Source: Candidatus Dormiibacterota bacterium (GTDB lineage Bacteria; Chloroflexota; Dormibacteria; Aeolococcales; Aeolococcaceae). Taken from it: a stretch of 52,187 nucleotides of DNA. Of this stretch, positions 50,799 through 52,187 are shown piece after piece. The notes beneath the pieces were generated by a model. The model saw nothing but the letters and a program-made list of their open reading frames with translations. It had not been told where the DNA came from and searched no databases. The translations under genes and the position numbers were made by a program. The DNA lies in assembly GCA_003162415.1 (NCBI GenBank), contig PMOL01000018.1, positions 1-52,187 on the forward strand, in the 5' to 3' direction. The first letter of the stretch is position 1. Every line of letters begins with the position of its first letter.

Positions 50799-51428
50799 TC
50801 AGAACCTGGCCCGCTGGTCCCGGACAGCGTGCCTGATCCTGCGTTGCCGCCCGCGGCGTGCGAGCGCCGATGCCAGCAGGAGGCCGGCAACCGCAGGGGT
50901 GAGCGTTACCACAAAGAGCACAAGGAACAACCCGGAGACAGCGACGACCACCACGGACGTGCTGCTGTTCCCAACTCCGGTGACGTTGACGAGGACGATG
51001 AGGAGCAGCAGCAGACCCAAGGTGACCACGGGCGACCAGACCATCGCGTTGCGCTTCTGACGCGCCGTCCACGACGCGCTGCTGCGCACCAGCAGCCCTC
51101 CGAGGATCCCGCTGACGACCGGGATGACGAAGGCGCCGACAACGAGCAGCAGCAGCGCGATCACCTCGCGAAGGCCCACTGGGGCAGGCTCCACGACGTC
51201 GAAGCGCTGACGAGCCTCGGCGCCGATGATGCCTGGGTCACCCAGACGGTCGAGCAGGTTGAGCAGGTCCGCGTCGGTCTCGGTGGGATAGGCTGCGCGA
51301 GCGTCGCGGATGTGCGCCTCGACCTCGGCGATGATCTCCTCACGCCGGGATCGGGGCAGCTGCTGGAGCTCCTCATCGAGACGGCGGCGGTAGCCGCCGA
51401 GGATGGTGTCGGCGTGCGGTGCACTCAT
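50799..51428 (-). CDS. HAAS/DUF1700-type membrane protein of a PadR operon
   Basis: The 209-residue protein starts with a cytoplasmic HAAS-type helical domain (ILGGYRRRLDEELQQLPRSRREEIIAEVEAHIRDA in the family pattern, only its ends are diagnostic), including the LLDRLGDPGIIGAEAR turn. Three or four membrane segments and a basic tail follow. These proteins are routinely paired with PadR regulators and are thought to sense or act on membrane stress. ATG 51428 overlaps the padR stop as ATGA. Confidence 0.8.
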   Translation of the reverse strand: MSAPHADTILGGYRRRLDEELQQLPRSRREEIIAEVEAHIRDARAAYPTETDADLLNLLDRLGDPGIIGAEARQRFDVVEPAPVGLREVIALLLLVVGAFVIPVVSGILGGLLVRSSASWTARQKRNAMVWSPVVTLGLLLLLIVLVNVTGVGNSSTSVVVVAVSGLFLVLFVVTLTPAVAGLLLASALARRGRQRRIRHAVRDQRARF

Positions 51429-51778
51429 GGCTGTCCCCCGGTGAGGACGTGGTCGACGGCGTCGCTGAACCGCGACCACTCCTCACGGAAATTGGCAAGG
51501 GACCGCTGCCCCGCGGGGGACAGGCGGTAGTAGCGGCGGGGGGGTCCCGCCTCGGACTCGCGCCAGGTGGTCTCGACCAGGCCGTCACGGCGCAGGCGGG
51601 AGAGCAGCGGATAGATCGTGCCCTCGCTGGTGACCAGCCCACCCTCCGCCTCCAGGGCCTGGACCAGCTTGAGCCCGTAACGCTCCTCGTGCTCCAGCAG
51701 GGCCATGACACAGAACTCGAGGGCCCCGCGACGCATCTGACTGATCAGCGCCACGTTACTGTCGGCGCCAGATACCAT
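51425..51778 (-). CDS. PadR-family transcriptional regulator
   Basis: The 117-residue winged-helix protein has MRRGALEFCVMALLEHEERYGLKLV, TSEGTIYPLLSRLRRDGLVE and RRYYRLSPAGQ, the standard PadR core plus wing. ATG 51778 is preferred over ATG 51787. A promoter (TTGACC, 18 bp, TACCAT) has its -10 7 nt before 51778, and a 29-bp palindrome covers both ATGs. Autoregulation is therefore likely. It forms an operon with the HAAS-type gene. Confidence 0.88.
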   Translation of the reverse strand: MVSGADSNVALISQMRRGALEFCVMALLEHEERYGLKLVQALEAEGGLVTSEGTIYPLLSRLRRDGLVETTWRESEAGPPRRYYRLSPAGQRSLANFREEWSRFSDAVDHVLTGGQP

Positions 51779-51796
51779 GTACTGCATGGTAGCTGG
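51768..51796. promoter_or_regulatory. Putative PadR operator over the padR start
   Basis: Arms CCAGATACCATG (51768-51779) and CATGGTAGCTGG (51785-51796) pair at 11 of 12 positions around TACTG. The palindrome includes the -10 box and the preferred start codon of padR. Confidence 0.65.
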
Positions 51797-51815
51797 CCGA
51801 ACAAGGCTGGGTCAA
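51786..51815 (-). promoter_or_regulatory. padR promoter (leaderless)
   Basis: On the minus strand, TTGACC (51810-51815) and TACCAT (51786-51791) are 18 bp apart. The start of transcription should fall at or next to ATG 51778. Confidence 0.5.
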
Positions 51816-51885
51816 GCGGAGCGGGCGAACGGTCCTGCGACGAGCTGGCCTGCTGCCCTACGACTCGAGCGCGGCGACCCCGTCG

Positions 51886-51917
51886 TATACTGATCGAATG
51901 ATCAAGTCAAATGATCA
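51886..51917 (+). promoter_or_regulatory. tetR -10 box and TGATCA repeats
   Basis: TATACT (51886-51891) ends 6 nt before ATG 51898. AATGATCA occurs at 51897-51904 and 51910-51917, and TGATCG at 51891-51896. These short palindromes cover the start codon and could be the operator. Confidence 0.45.
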
Positions 51918-52187
51918 GATTACTGCGGTTTCGAAACCAAAGGGCGAGCGGCGTCGACCCGGAGATTCCCGCGCGCGTATTCCGGGCGCATCCACGGCGA
52001 CATATGGCAAGCACCCGTTCCTCGCCGGCGTCCACAAGCGGCGTCAGCGGCGCAACGAGGCGGGTGATGAGATGCGGTCGCGCATCGTGGACGCGGCATT
52101 GCGCACCGTGGTCAGTGGGGGCTATGCCTCGACATCGGTGCGCGCGATCGCCGCCACCGGTGGCTTCAGTCCCGCGCTCGTCTTCTA
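51898..52187 (+). CDS. TetR-family regulator, N-terminal part (runs off the window)
   Basis: The frame stays open from ATG 51898 to the window edge (96 residues). A basic N-terminal extension of about 55 residues precedes a TetR helix-turn-helix: IVDAALRTVVSGGYASTSVR, then AIAATGGFSPALVFY. The ligand domain is beyond the window. The start has a leaderless promoter. The regulated genes should lie to the right. Confidence 0.8.
   Translation, partial: MIKSNDQITAVSKPKGERRRPGDSRARIPGASTATYGKHPFLAGVHKRRQRRNEAGDEMRSRIVDAALRTVVSGGYASTSVRAIAATGGFSPALVF

Noticed and set aside
51640..51660. CCTCCGCC as an attR for the tRNA-Ser(UGA) element
   Set aside because: Eight GC-rich bases inside padR coding sequence is chance. 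The longer tRNA 3' end is not repeated there.

Overview
The window comes from a very GC-rich bacterial chromosome. Third codon positions are G/C-rich, GTG starts are common, stop and start codons often overlap as GTGA or ATGA, and many -10 boxes lie only 6-7 nt before the start codon (leaderless mRNAs). A DUF222/13E12 protein, an imuA-imuB-dnaE2 cassette with a GAAC-N4-GTTC SOS box, a DtxR/IdeR-like iron box and many polytopic glycosyltransferases fit Actinomycetota or a neighbouring lineage such as Dormibacterota or Chloroflexota. The sequence alone does not settle the phylum.

1-20 kb is mostly envelope glycan biology. It has a nucleotidyltransferase/phosphomannomutase-like fusion, a GT4 transferase and a minus-strand run of membrane glycosyltransferases (PMT-like, GT-C-like, GT2, PIG-V-like) coupled by overlapping codons to an amidohydrolase. 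Beyond nadA, a plus-strand set adds a Yip1-like protein, another GT-C-like protein, a GT2-GtrA-GAF fusion, a CPBP protease and an anchored exported protein, followed by minus-strand sppA and a membrane-anchored protein with a disordered N-terminus.

20-26.6 kb is the mutagenesis cassette imuA-imuB-DUF6504-dnaE2. A promoter with an SOS box lies before imuA. dnaE2 carries two in-frame low-complexity insertions built partly from a palindromic repeat.

26.7-32 kb and 43.2-44.6 kb hold aromatic and tyrosine catabolism candidates: a PaaZ-type aldehyde dehydrogenase, homogentisate dioxygenase, an aminotransferase, RidA, a fumarylacetoacetase-family hydrolase and a DinB-fold protein that could be the missing isomerase. 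Between them are secreted and regulatory genes (MarR/VOC divergent pair), a ferredoxin reductase and a compact PTPS-methyltransferase-GT4-SDR operon that may make a glycosylated pterin.

45-50.6 kb looks like an integrative mobilizable element at tRNA-Ser(UGA): tyrosine integrase, excisionase-like HTH, a 0.96-kb repeat-rich region (candidate oriT plus a striking 9-bp-phased array) and a MobF relaxase-helicase. The window ends with a PadR-HAAS operon and the start of a TetR regulator. No rRNA or CRISPR array was seen.
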